DNA of 17,067 nucleotides from NCBI GenBank assembly GCA_019239785.1, contig JAFAZM010000259.1, positions 1 through 17,067 of the forward strand, written 5' to 3'. Positions 6,670 through 14,399 of this stretch are shown in pieces. Position 1 is the stretch's first letter. Each line of letters begins with the position of its first letter. Below the pieces are notes generated by a model. The model saw nothing but the letters and a program-made list of their open reading frames with translations, searched no databases and was not told where the DNA came from. The position numbers were made by a program, and so were the translations under genes. The DNA comes from Sphingomonadaceae bacterium. GTDB taxonomy: Bacteria; Pseudomonadota; Alphaproteobacteria; Sphingomonadales; Sphingomonadaceae.

Positions 6670-6717
6670 GGCCGGGGCCGCGGCGTTGAGGCTCTGCTCT
6701 GTCCAAACCGTCTTCAT
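6616..6717 (-). CDS. Tyr leader peptide before phhA, 33 residues
   Basis: This short frame starts at ATG 6717 and contains four consecutive tyrosine codons (TAT TAT TAT TAC, residues 22-25, in AAVYYYYGIAS). It ends in TAG at 6616, 30 bases before an intrinsic terminator. It sits between aroE and phhA, 34 bases after the aroE stop. The run of four Tyr codons exactly upstream of the enzyme that produces tyrosine makes a tyrosine-sensing attenuator the clear reading. AGGTG about ten bases before the ATG is a weak ribosome binding site. A perfect TTGACA overlaps the aroE stop (6755-6750), 32 bases before the ATG, but no convincing -10 follows it, so transcription may come through from aroCBE. Confidence 0.87.
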   Translation of the reverse strand: MKTVWTEQSLNAAAPAAGAAVYYYYGIASAGPA

Positions 6718-6751
6718 TGCGAATCGCACCTGCCTGTCTGCAGCCTTTATG

Positions 6752-7501
6752 TCAAACCTGTGATGTACCTTCGCTGAGCAAATGCCTCAGCTCAGCGTCA
6801 TGTTCCGAAGGCGGCTCGGCGCCGAAGAAGAGGCGGAAGGCCCGGCGGGCCTGGCCGATCAGCATGGCGAGCCCGTCGACGCTGCGCAGCCCGGCCGCCC
6901 GGGCGGCCTGCAGCAAGGGGGTGTCGAGCGGCTCGTAGACCATGTCGAGCACGATGGCATCGGGTGCGGCGGAGGGGAGGGCGGCGAGCAGGACCGCGGG
7001 CATCGGCCCGGCATGGGCCATGCCGAGTGGTGTGGCGTTCACGATGAGCGTGGCACCGGCGATCAGCGCAGCATTTTCAATGTTTTGGCGGGTGACGTTC
7101 ACAAGCTCTCCGGCATCGGCCAGCGCCCTGCGCGCCGCTTTGGCCGCGCCGCCATTCCCGATCAGCACGACCTTCGAGCAGTCGGCGCCGGCCACGGCCT
7201 CGACGATGCCGTCCACATCCGTGTTCAGTCCGGTCAAGCGACCGTCCGCCGGCACGATGCAGTTCACCGCGCCGATCGGGCTCGCCTCGTCGAGGAACGG
7301 GATCACCGCGAGCTTATGCGGCGCGGTGACGTTGCAGCCGCGCCAGCCGGGATCGCGGCAGCGGGCGGCGAAATAGGCGGCGAGGTCGGTGACGCGCGTC
7401 GCCTCGTAACCGGCCTCCAGCCCCAGCTTTGCCAGCCAGAATCTGTGGATCGCCGGCGATTTGCTGTGGGCGATCGGGTCGCCGATCACTTCGGCGTACA
7501 T
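6752..7501 (-). CDS. aroE: Shikimate dehydrogenase AroE
   Basis: AroE reduces 3-dehydroshikimate to shikimate with NADPH. The 249-residue product is slightly shorter than the usual 270. It shows the shikimate-binding N-terminus YAEVIGDPIAHSKSP (2-16), NVTAPHK with catalytic Lys63 (57-63), GAVNC (77-81), GLNTD with Asp95 (91-95), the dinucleotide-binding GNGGAAKAARRAL (115-127), NATPLGM (155-161) and the C-terminal DGLAMLIGQARRAF. Position 82 varies from the usual GAVNT. Three bases separate it from the aroB stop, and a GAGG ribosome binding site lies inside the aroB end. It is third in aroC-aroB-aroE, followed by the Tyr leader and phhA. Confidence 0.94.
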   Translation of the reverse strand: MYAEVIGDPIAHSKSPAIHRFWLAKLGLEAGYEATRVTDLAAYFAARCRDPGWRGCNVTAPHKLAVIPFLDEASPIGAVNCIVPADGRLTGLNTDVDGIVEAVAGADCSKVVLIGNGGAAKAARRALADAGELVNVTRQNIENAALIAGATLIVNATPLGMAHAGPMPAVLLAALPSAAPDAIVLDMVYEPLDTPLLQAARAAGLRSVDGLAMLIGQARRAFRLFFGAEPPSEHDAELRHLLSEGTSQV

Positions 7502-7504
7502 GGT

Positions 7505-8577
<1,073 letters not shown>

Positions 8578-8581
<4 letters not shown>

Positions 8582-9648
8582 CCGCACTGCGCCCGGTGCA
8601 GCAATTTCTGGTCGGCCAGGACCAAAGCCATCATCGCCTCGACCACCGGCGCGCCGCGGATCGCGACGCAGGGATCGTGGCGGCCCCTCACCGAGACCTC
8701 CGTCTCCGCGCCGGCCTGGTCGACGGTCGGCTGCGGCGTCAGGATCGAGGAGGTCGGCTTGAAGGCGACGCGGACGACGACCGGCTGGCCGGTGGAGATG
8801 CCGCCGAGCACGCCGCCGGCATGGTTGGAAAGGAAATGCGGCCGTCCGTCCGGCCCGGCGCGCATCGCGTCGGCATTCTCCTCGCCGCGGAGGCGCGCGG
8901 CGGCGAAGCCGTCGCCGATCTCGACCCCCTTCACTGCGTTGATCGACATCATCGCGGATGCGAGCTCGGCATCGAGCTTGGCGTAGAGCGGCGCCCCCCA
9001 GCCGGGCGGCACGCCTTCGGCCACGCATTCGACGACCGCGCCGAGCGAGCTGCCCGCCTTGCGCGCGCCGTCGACCAGGCCTTCCCAGCGCGCCGCGGCG
9101 GCCGGGTCGGGGCAGAAGAAGGGATTGGCATCGATCGCCGCATCGTCGAACGCGCCCCGGTCGATCGCATCGCCGCCGAGCTCGACCAGATAGGCGCGGA
9201 GCCGCACCTCCGGAATCACCAGCCGCGCCACGCCGCCGGCGGCGACGCGCGAGGCGGTCTCGCGGGCCGAGGCCCGGCCGCTGCCCCGCCAGTCGCGATG
9301 GCCGTATTTGGCCTGGTAGGTCCAGTCGGCATGGCCCGGGCGATAGGCGCAGGCGATCTCGGCATAATCCTTCGACCGCTGGTCGACATTCTCGATCATC
9401 AGGCTGATCGGCGTGCCGGTGGTGCGGCCTTCGAAGGTGCCGGAGAGGATGCGGACCAAATCGGGCTCGCGCCGCTGCGTGGTGAAGCGGGACTGGCCGG
9501 GCCGGCGCTTGTCGAGCCAGGGCTGAATGTCGCTTTCGCTCAGCGCGATTCCGGGCGGGCAGCCGTCCACGACCGCGCCGATCGCCGGCCCATGACTCTC
9601 GCCCCAGGTGGAGAAGCGGAGCACGCGGCCGAAGGAGTTGACGCTCAT
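8578..9648 (-). CDS. aroC: Chorismate synthase AroC
   Basis: AroC converts EPSP to chorismate using reduced FMN, the last common aromatic step. The 356-residue product begins MSVNSFGRVLRFSTWGESHG and shows the three family signatures: GESHGPAIGAVVDGCPPG (16-33), GRASARETASRVAAGG (near 123-138) and RGRHDPCVAIRGAPVVEAM near the C-terminus, with NHAGGVLGGISTGQ in between. The start is set by GGAGG eight bases before the ATG; that ribosome binding site is the outer edge of the palindromic repeat next to it. It is first of aroC-aroB-aroE and lies after the repeat that separates it from pheA. Confidence 0.97.
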
Positions 9649-9652
9649 CAGG

Positions 9653-9791
9653 AATTCCTCCCCTGAAAGGGGAGGGGGACCGCCGCCGCAGGCGGTGGTG
9701 GAGGGGTATCAGCGCTGGAGACCATTCTCGGACGCTGATACCCCTCCACCAAGCTGTCGCTTGGTCCCCCTCCCCTTGCAGGGGAGGAATT
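9653..9791. repeat. Composite palindromic repeat, copy A, between pheA and aroC
   Basis: The element is bounded by mirror arms AATTCCTCCCCT and AGGGGAGGAATT. Inside lie a GGGGGACC/GGTCCCCC pair, hairpins with CCGCC-GCA-GGCGG at the left and AAGC-TGTC-GCTT at the right, and a GGTGGAGGGGTATCAGCG/CGCTGATACCCCTCCACC pair round a unique centre. The same unit occurs at 16175-16307 in the opposite orientation. Its right-to-left edge supplies the aroC ribosome binding site. It is a REP/BIME-like element with no coding evidence. Confidence 0.88.
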
Positions 9792-9814
9792 GTGACCGTC
9801 CGACATTTTCACAG

Positions 9815-10393
9815 CTAGGTTCCGCTCTCCTCGCCGGCTTCCTCCTCGCCCGCATCCCGCGCGACGATGCAGAAGATGGTGGCGTTGTCGGCGCGGTCAT
9901 GGACGTTGCGGCACAGGATCGTCAAACCGTTCGCGAGCGCCGCCGCCTCCGAGGCGACCGCGGCCTTACGCCGGTCGCCGCTGTCGGCGAGCAGGCGGGC
10001 GCCGACCGCGGTGTTGATCGCCTCCTCCGCCTTCGCGCTGAGCCGCTCCAGCACCTTGTGGCACTGGGCGAGCGCGATCGGGTGGCTGACCACGGTCTCG
10101 ATCTCCTCGAGCCGGGCGCCGGGCACCGCCATCAAATGGAGGATGATCGGCAGCTCGACCTCCTCGCGGACGAACAGACCTTTGCGCGCGATCAACTCGC
10201 GATTGCCCGGCACCGCGCCGGCGCTGTTGTTCTCGATCGGCAGCATCCCAAGCTCAGCCTCGCCGGCGAGCACGGCGTCGGCGACGGCTTCGAAGGTCGG
10301 CCGGTTGATCCGCTCGAACTCGGGCAGGAACTTGCGACAGGCCTCGTGCGCATAGGCGCCGGGCTCGCCCTGATAAGCGACGACGCCCTTCAC
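9815..10393 (-). CDS. pheA: Short prephenate dehydratase PheA, catalytic domain only
   Basis: Prephenate dehydratase converts prephenate to phenylpyruvate, the precursor of phenylalanine. The 192-residue product covers the catalytic domain: VAYQGEPGAYAHEA (4-17), LPIENNSAGAV (51-61), SHPIALAQCHKVL (103-115) and the C-terminal ADNATIFCIVA (168-178). Stand-alone enzymes are usually 270-300 residues and end in a Phe-binding ACT domain; here a Glu-rich tail follows directly and no ACT domain exists. The family TRF motif reads TIF (Thr172 retained, Arg replaced by Ile173), so activity needs testing. The GTG start overlaps the aroA stop (GTGA, 10390-10393). Confidence 0.9.
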   Translation of the reverse strand: MKGVVAYQGEPGAYAHEACRKFLPEFERINRPTFEAVADAVLAGEAELGMLPIENNSAGAVPGNRELIARKGLFVREEVELPIILHLMAVPGARLEEIETVVSHPIALAQCHKVLERLSAKAEEAINTAVGARLLADSGDRRKAAVASEAAALANGLTILCRNVHDRADNATIFCIVARDAGEEEAGEESGT

Positions 10394-11706
10394 CTTCCCT
10401 CTCCGATCCGCGCGCCGAGCGAGGCCATCAGGCCGGCGAAGCCCGGGAAGCTGGTCCCTATCATCTCGGCCTCGTCCACCGCGACCGGCCCCCGCGCGGC
10501 AAGGCCCAGGGTGAGGAAGCTCATCGCGATCCGATGATCGCCGTGTGTCGTCACGGCGCCGCCGCCGGCGCAGGGGCCGTCGCAGCCGTCGACCATCAAG
10601 GTGTCGCCGATGATCGCGGCCGAGACACCGCAGCTTTTCAGGCCGATCAGGATCGCGGCCAGCCGGTCGCTCTCCTTGACCCGCAGCTCGGCAAGGCCGT
10701 GCATGAGGGTCTGGCCGGAGGCGCAGGCGGCCGCGACGGCGAGGATCGGGAATTCGTCGATCATCGAAGGGACCCGGCCGGGATCGACCTCGACCGCGGT
10801 CAGCGCGGAGCTGCGCGCGGTGATGTCCGCGACCTCCTCGCCGCCGACGATGCGGCGATTGGCGAAGCTCAGGTCCGCGCCCATTTCGAGCAGGGTCTCA
10901 AACAGGCCGGTGCGCAACTTGTTGGTGAGGACGCCGTAGACGGTCACCTCCGAATTCGGGACGATCAGGGCGGCGACCAGAAGGAAAGCGGCAGAGGAGG
11001 GGTCGCCGGGCACCATGATGTCGGTGGCCCGCAGCCGCCGCCCGACGCCGAGCCGGACCGCCTTGCCGTCGACCTCGACGTCGCAGCCGAAGGCGCGCAG
11101 CATCCTCTCGGTGTGATCGCGGCTGCGCGCGGGCTCGATCACTTCCACCTCGCCTTGTGCATGGAGGCCGGCGAGCAGGACCGCCGACTTGACCTGCGCC
11201 GACGCGGTCGGGCTGCGGTAGCTGATCCCGTGCAGGCCGCCGCCGCGGATCGTAACCGGCAGGCGGTCGCCGTCGTCGGTGCGGGCGCCCATCTGCCGCA
11301 GCGGATCGAGCACCCGCCGCATGGGCCGGGAGCGGAGCGATTCGTCGCCGGTGAAGGTGGCGTGGATCTCATAGCCGGCGGCGGCGCCGAGCAGCAGCCG
11401 CGCGCCGGTCCCCGAATTGCCGCAATCGATCGGCGCCTCGGGCGAGCGCCATTCCGCGCCCTGGACCGTCCACAGCCCGTCGCCGAGCCGCGTGACCTTG
11501 GCGCCGAGTGCGCGCACCGCAGCGGCGGTGTGGAGCACGTCCCGCCCTTCGAGCAGCCCCTCGATCCGCGTCTCGCCTTCGGCCATGCCGCCGAGGATCA
11601 AGGCGCGGTGCGAGATCGACTTGTCGCCGGGGACGGCGATGTGGCCCCTCAGGCCCTTGCTCGGCGCGGCGCTCAGCCGGTCGGCGATGTCGAGCGCCTC
11701 GGTCAT
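10390..11706 (-). CDS. aroA: EPSP synthase AroA, class II (CP4-like) type
   Basis: AroA joins shikimate-3-phosphate and phosphoenolpyruvate to give EPSP. The 438-residue product has PGDKSISHRALI (26-37, Lys29), DCGNSGTGARLLLG (94-107), RPMRRVLDPLRQMGA, TASAQVKSAVLLAGL, DHTERML, PGDPSSAAFLLVAAL, EFPILAVAAA, ELRVKESDRL and THGDHRIAMSF. These read most like the class II enzymes of Agrobacterium CP4 type. Gly99 stands where CP4 has the Ala linked to glyphosate tolerance. The start overlaps the class II DAHP synthase stop (ATGA, 11703-11706). The gene lies third in the aromatic operon. Confidence 0.96.
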   Translation of the reverse strand: MTEALDIADRLSAAPSKGLRGHIAVPGDKSISHRALILGGMAEGETRIEGLLEGRDVLHTAAAVRALGAKVTRLGDGLWTVQGAEWRSPEAPIDCGNSGTGARLLLGAAAGYEIHATFTGDESLRSRPMRRVLDPLRQMGARTDDGDRLPVTIRGGGLHGISYRSPTASAQVKSAVLLAGLHAQGEVEVIEPARSRDHTERMLRAFGCDVEVDGKAVRLGVGRRLRATDIMVPGDPSSAAFLLVAALIVPNSEVTVYGVLTNKLRTGLFETLLEMGADLSFANRRIVGGEEVADITARSSALTAVEVDPGRVPSMIDEFPILAVAAACASGQTLMHGLAELRVKESDRLAAILIGLKSCGVSAAIIGDTLMVDGCDGPCAGGGAVTTHGDHRIAMSFLTLGLAARGPVAVDEAEMIGTSFPGFAGLMASLGARIGEGR

Positions 11707-13001
11707 GCCGCGTCCGCCTCGCGCCGGCCGTGATGGCGGATCAGACGGGTGATCTCGCTCGCCACGTCGAGCGCCTGGCCTGAGTTGAGGCGGGGATCGC
11801 AGTGGGTGAGGTAGCGGCGGCCCAAATCCTCCTCGCGCAGGCCGCTACGGCCGCCGAGGCATTCGGTGACCTCCTCGCCGGTCATCTCCAGGTGGATGCC
11901 TCCGCCATGCACGCCTTCGGCCGCGGCGACCTGGAAGAAGGTGACGATCTCGGTGATGATGTCCGGCAGCGCGCGGGTCTTGCGCCCGCCGGCGGTGCCG
12001 ACGGTGTTGCCATGCATCGGATCGGCGGACCAGATCGCCCTGCTCCCCGCTTCCCGCGTCGCGCGCATCAGCAGAGGCAGGCGGCGCGGTGCATGGGCGG
12101 CGCCGAAACGGCCGATCAGCACCAGCCGGCCCGGCCGGTTCTCCGGATCGAGCCGCTCGATCAGCCGCAGCAATTCGTCGGGCTCCAGCGTGGGGCCGCA
12201 CTTGACCCCGATCGTGTTGGCGATGCCACTGGCATAAGCGACGTGAGCGCCGTCGAGCTGGCGGGTGCGCTCGCCGATCCAGATCATGTGCGCCGAGGTC
12301 GCCCACCAGCTTTCGGTGAGCTCGTCCCAGCGGGTCAGCGCCTGCTCGTAATTGAGCAGGAGCGCCTCGTGGCTGGTGAAGATCTCGGCCGGCTGGGCGA
12401 TGTCGCCCTGCGGCGTCGCATGCTCGAAGCCGAGCCCGAGCCGCCGCCGCGCCGCCCGGTGGATCTCGGAGAGATCGGCATAGGCCGCGGCCGAATAGGC
12501 CTTGAGCAGGTCGATCGTGACCTTCGACTGGCGGTGCGCCTCCAGCATCCGCAGCGGATCGGGCGTGCGGCTCTTCAGGTCGAAGTCCGGCCCGTTGACG
12601 ATGTCGCCGCGATAAGCAGGGAGGGTGATGTTGTTCACCGTCTCGGTCGGCGCCGAGCGCGGCTTGCCGAACTGGCCGGCCATGCGCGCGACCTTCACCA
12701 CCTCGCCGCTCGACGCGGTGCGGAGCATCGCCGCCATCTGCAGCAGCAGGTTGAAGCTGCGCCGCACCTTGTCGGCGCCGAACTCGGCGAAGGTTTCGGC
12801 GCAATCGCCGCCCTGGAGCAGGAAGCCGCGCCCTTCGGCGACCTCGGCGAGCTTGGCGGAGAGCGCCCTATTCTCGGTGACCGAGGCGAGCTGGGCCGAG
12901 GCTTCGAGGCAGGATTCGGCCATTTCGAGCGCGTGCGGATCGGGATAGGCCGGCAGCTGCTGCGCCGGCCGGTCGCGCCATGAGGCGGGGGTCCAGCTCA
13001 T
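11703..13001 (-). CDS. aroG: Class II DAHP synthase, compact
   Basis: This is the plant/mycobacterial-type DAHP synthase, unrelated in sequence to the type I enzyme at 4237-5253. The 432-residue product shows LQGGDCAETF (62-71, metal-ligand Cys67), MAGQFGKPRSAPTE (107-120), IFTSHEALLLNYEQALTR, HMIWIGERTR, GIANTIGVKCGPT, IGRFGA, WSADPMHGNT, GGIHLEMTGEEVTECLGG and THCDPRLNSGQALDVA. It is somewhat shorter than the mycobacterial enzyme (about 460). It starts with MSWTPASWRD; the ATG overlaps the chorismate mutase stop (ATGA, 12998-13001), and a longer open frame upstream lies inside that gene. In mycobacteria the class II enzyme forms a complex with chorismate mutase, so the direct coupling to a chorismate mutase here is suggestive. 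Confidence 0.96.
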   Translation of the reverse strand: MSWTPASWRDRPAQQLPAYPDPHALEMAESCLEASAQLASVTENRALSAKLAEVAEGRGFLLQGGDCAETFAEFGADKVRRSFNLLLQMAAMLRTASSGEVVKVARMAGQFGKPRSAPTETVNNITLPAYRGDIVNGPDFDLKSRTPDPLRMLEAHRQSKVTIDLLKAYSAAAYADLSEIHRAARRRLGLGFEHATPQGDIAQPAEIFTSHEALLLNYEQALTRWDELTESWWATSAHMIWIGERTRQLDGAHVAYASGIANTIGVKCGPTLEPDELLRLIERLDPENRPGRLVLIGRFGAAHAPRRLPLLMRATREAGSRAIWSADPMHGNTVGTAGGRKTRALPDIITEIVTFFQVAAAEGVHGGGIHLEMTGEEVTECLGGRSGLREEDLGRRYLTHCDPRLNSGQALDVASEITRLIRHHGRREADAA

Positions 13002-13723
13002 CGCGCCGCCTCCCGCCCGGCGGCGCTGTGGCGCACGCAGAGCCTGAGATTGCCGCAGATCGCAAGCGTCCGCATCTTGTCGCCGGCCTCGGTGCGGCGG
13101 CGCAGGGCGCCGTCGCCGAGCACGAGGAAGCTGGTGTCGGAGGTGACGTGCTGGGCGGCGACCCGGCCGATCACCAGGGCGACGATCCGGCCATGCCTGT
13201 CGCGCAGACAATCGAAGATGGTCAGCGCCTCGTCGTGGAACAGCTCCACCCACCAGTTGGAGAGCGGGCTGAACTCGATCACTGCGATCGCCTCGCGGTT
13301 CCGGGCGCGGTCGAGCGCGTCCTGCGGCGTGCCGGCGGCGACGATCGGGGCGGCGCCGCCGAAGCGCAGCCGCGCCTGGTCGGTGACCAGCACCGGCTGC
13401 AGCGGGCAGTGGATGACGATATGGGTCGCCTGCTGCGCCTGCAGGTTGATCCCCATCAGTTCGCGCCAGATCGCGGTGACCGAGGCACGGGGCATCCGTG
13501 TCGCGCGGTCGGCGAGCCGCGCGATTACCTGCGCCTCGCGGGCCGGGCGGAGGCGGAGCTGGTCGCCTTCCTCCTTCGCCTTCATCGCGGCGACGGCGCC
13601 GGAGCAAAGCAGGCGCTCCTCCATCAGTTCGAGCAATTGCGCGTCGATCCGGTCGATCTCGGTGCGCAGGGTTTCCAAATCGAGCCCCGCTGCGGGGGCC
13701 TTGGCGGCAATGGCTTGAGGCAT
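12998..13723 (-). CDS. Chorismate mutase (AroQ type) fused to a degenerate prephenate-dehydratase-like domain
   Basis: Residues about 14-100 form an AroQ chorismate mutase helix bundle (chorismate to prephenate): LRTEIDRIDAQLLELMEERL, MKAKEE, RPAREAQVIARL and ELMGINLQAQQ carry the expected active-site residues Arg20, Arg37, Lys48, Arg62/Glu63 and Gln98. Residues about 101-241 resemble a prephenate dehydratase domain by order and spacing, but the hallmark segments are decayed: IENS..G reads IEFSPLSN (149-156) and TRF reads TSF (197-199). I infer a regulatory or structural remnant rather than a catalytic domain. The start ATG has GAGG seven bases upstream. It is the first structural gene after the aromatic leader, and is coupled to the class II DAHP synthase. 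The overall family was not recognised with certainty. Confidence 0.88.
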   Translation of the reverse strand: MPQAIAAKAPAAGLDLETLRTEIDRIDAQLLELMEERLLCSGAVAAMKAKEEGDQLRLRPAREAQVIARLADRATRMPRASVTAIWRELMGINLQAQQATHIVIHCPLQPVLVTDQARLRFGGAAPIVAAGTPQDALDRARNREAIAVIEFSPLSNWWVELFHDEALTIFDCLRDRHGRIVALVIGRVAAQHVTSDTSFLVLGDGALRRRTEAGDKMRTLAICGNLRLCVRHSAAGREAAR

Positions 13724-13737
13724 TTTCAATCCTCGTC

Positions 13738-13845
13738 GCCGGCACGCCTTATCCGTAGGGCGGAGTTCGGCAGTGGCGGCGGATCAGCTTGGGTTTTCGG
13801 GTGTAAAGCGAAGAGACTCCGGCACGCTTCAGTAAGCGTACCGGC
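13738..13845 (-). promoter_or_regulatory. Leader RNA with alternative hairpins before the chorismate mutase gene
   Basis: A perfect eleven-pair hairpin (one G-T pair) with an ACTG loop, CCGGTACGCTT/AAGCGTGCCGG, spans 13819-13844 and includes the last codons and stop of the aromatic leader peptide. The 3' arm sequence GCGTGCCGG recurs at 13738-13747, immediately upstream of the GAGG ribosome binding site of the chorismate mutase gene, so the 5' arm can pair with either copy (ten pairs with the distal one). No T-run follows either hairpin. This suggests control of translation, or of Rho action, rather than a classical intrinsic-terminator attenuator. Confidence 0.5.
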
Positions 13846-13918
13846 CCGTAAACCAGCCGATAAAATAGGGAGCGCGCCCGGCAAGCGAGGGGATCGAAAT
13901 GTCCTGCCCTTTGCGCAT
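13829..13918 (-). CDS. Aromatic-rich leader peptide (Tyr/Phe/Trp), 29 residues
   Basis: This small frame starts at ATG 13918 with AGGAG seven bases upstream, a good ribosome binding site. It ends with PYFIGWFTGRYAY: six of the last twelve residues are aromatic (Tyr18, Phe19, Trp22, Phe23, Tyr27, Tyr29), including all three aromatic amino acids. It precedes the chorismate mutase-DAHP synthase-aroA-pheA operon, the common aromatic route, so a peptide that senses all three end products fits. Its end overlaps a strong hairpin. No intrinsic terminator is visible, and a longer overlapping frame exists, so the assignment is less secure than for the Trp and Tyr leaders. Confidence 0.65.
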   Translation of the reverse strand: MRKGQDISIPSLAGRAPYFIGWFTGRYAY

Positions 13919-13958
13919 AATGCTGCTCCTGCGTCCGGCGCATTGCCGTCACCCCTTA

Positions 13959-13987
13959 AGGCTGACGGTCGGCGCCGATGCTGTCAA
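13959..13987 (-). promoter_or_regulatory. Candidate promoter of the aromatic operon
   Basis: A perfect TTGACA lies at 13987-13982 on the minus strand. Seventeen bases later CAGCCT (13964-13959) is only a weak match to a -10. The expected transcript would begin near 13950 and carry about 30 bases before the aromatic leader ATG. Confidence 0.35.
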
Positions 13988-14120
13988 GGGCCTGTGGATT
14001 TTTTGGCGCCCGTGGGGCTCATCTGCATCAGTGAAAAATTTACGTGGCCGGAAAAACGCGTAAGATCAAATACCTGCCTATTTATTCTCAACCGTCGCCG
14101 CTCATTTTTAATTAATCCTG
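13988..14120. other. AT-rich divergent intergenic region
   Basis: This stretch separates the leftward aromatic operon from the rightward thr operon and is clearly richer in A and T than the rest of the window. It ends with TTTTTAATTAATCC directly before the TTGACG of the thr promoter, which could be an UP element. No gene is seen in it. Confidence 0.6.
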
Positions 14121-14150
14121 TTGACGGATGATGATCGCGCCCGTCATTTT
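14121..14150 (+). promoter_or_regulatory. thrLp: Candidate promoter of the thr operon
   Basis: TTGACG (14121-14126) and CATTTT (14145-14150) are separated by 18 bases, with an AT-rich tract just upstream that could act as an UP element. The transcript would start near 14157, about 20 bases before the leader ATG. Confidence 0.4.
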
Positions 14151-14175
14151 AGGGGCAACGGAGACGTTCAAGCCG

Positions 14176-14298
14176 ATGTCGTTCGACGCGCCTTTTTCGA
14201 GCAGCCAGCATGCCGCGACCGGCATGGGCGGCGGCGCGCGTTCGATGACCATCATGTTCACCATGATTACCACCCGAATGCGGGGCGGTGCCGGCTGA
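14176..14298 (+). CDS. thrL: Thr/Ile/Met leader peptide (ThrL-like), 40 residues
   Basis: The frame from ATG 14176 to TGA 14298 carries the regulatory run SMTIMFTMITTRM (residues 23-35): four Thr, two Ile and four Met codons within 13 positions. It ends RGGAG, reminiscent of the E. coli ThrL ending GNGAG. It is followed 30 bases later by an intrinsic terminator and then thrA. Thr and Ile are the classical signals for thr operon attenuation; Met is also made from the homoserine that ThrA supplies. The true start could be an internal ATG (14224 or 14245), because GGAG lies rather far (12 bases) before the first one; the regulatory run is in frame either way. Confidence 0.85.
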   Translation: MSFDAPFSSSQHAATGMGGGARSMTIMFTMITTRMRGGAG

Positions 14299-14334
14299 AC
14301 GACTAAGATCAGAACCGAGAAACCACCGACCCGC
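14280..14334 (+). promoter_or_regulatory. thr attenuator: antiterminator pairing
   Basis: GCGGGGCGGT (14280-14289, at the end of the leader ORF) can pair at nine of ten positions with ACCGACCCGC (14325-14334), which contains most of the terminator 5' arm. Pairing is exclusive with the terminator. A ribosome stalled on the Thr/Ile/Met codons would leave the leader segment free; one that reaches the stop would cover it. This was read by eye, not folded. Confidence 0.7.
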
Positions 14335-14360
14335 TCCCCCACCAGGCGAGCGGGTTTTTT
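14329..14360 (+). terminator. Intrinsic terminator of the thr attenuator
   Basis: ACCCGCTC (14329-14336) and GAGCGGGT (14348-14355) form a perfect eight-pair stem round an eleven-base loop, followed by six T residues. It ends 39 bases before the thrA start. Confidence 0.92.
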
Positions 14361-14399
14361 CATATCCGGGCCAGAGCCCAGACACGAAAGATCAGGACG

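Noticed and set aside
11703..13745. 680-codon minus-strand frame extending the class II DAHP synthase upstream
   Set aside because: The extra part is an out-of-frame reading of the chorismate mutase gene; the ATG at 13001 gives the normal N-terminus.
13846..13918. Search for an intrinsic terminator in the aromatic leader region
   Set aside because: Only the CCGGTACGCTT hairpin at 13819-13844 is strong, and what follows (AGTCTCTTCGCTTT) is not a real T-run, so no terminator was called.
13749..13952. 67-codon minus-strand frame overlapping the aromatic leader
   Set aside because: No recognisable protein and no clear ribosome binding site; the 29-codon frame has AGGAG at good spacing and a concentrated aromatic end. 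It remains the main alternative reading.
14121..14306. Open frame with a His-rich stretch (HHVHHDYH) that could look like a histidine leader
   Set aside because: It is the neighbouring frame of the Thr/Ile/Met leader: ATC ATG and ACC ATG codons read out of frame give CAT/CAC. thrA, not a his gene, follows, and the frame starts with TTG inside the promoter.
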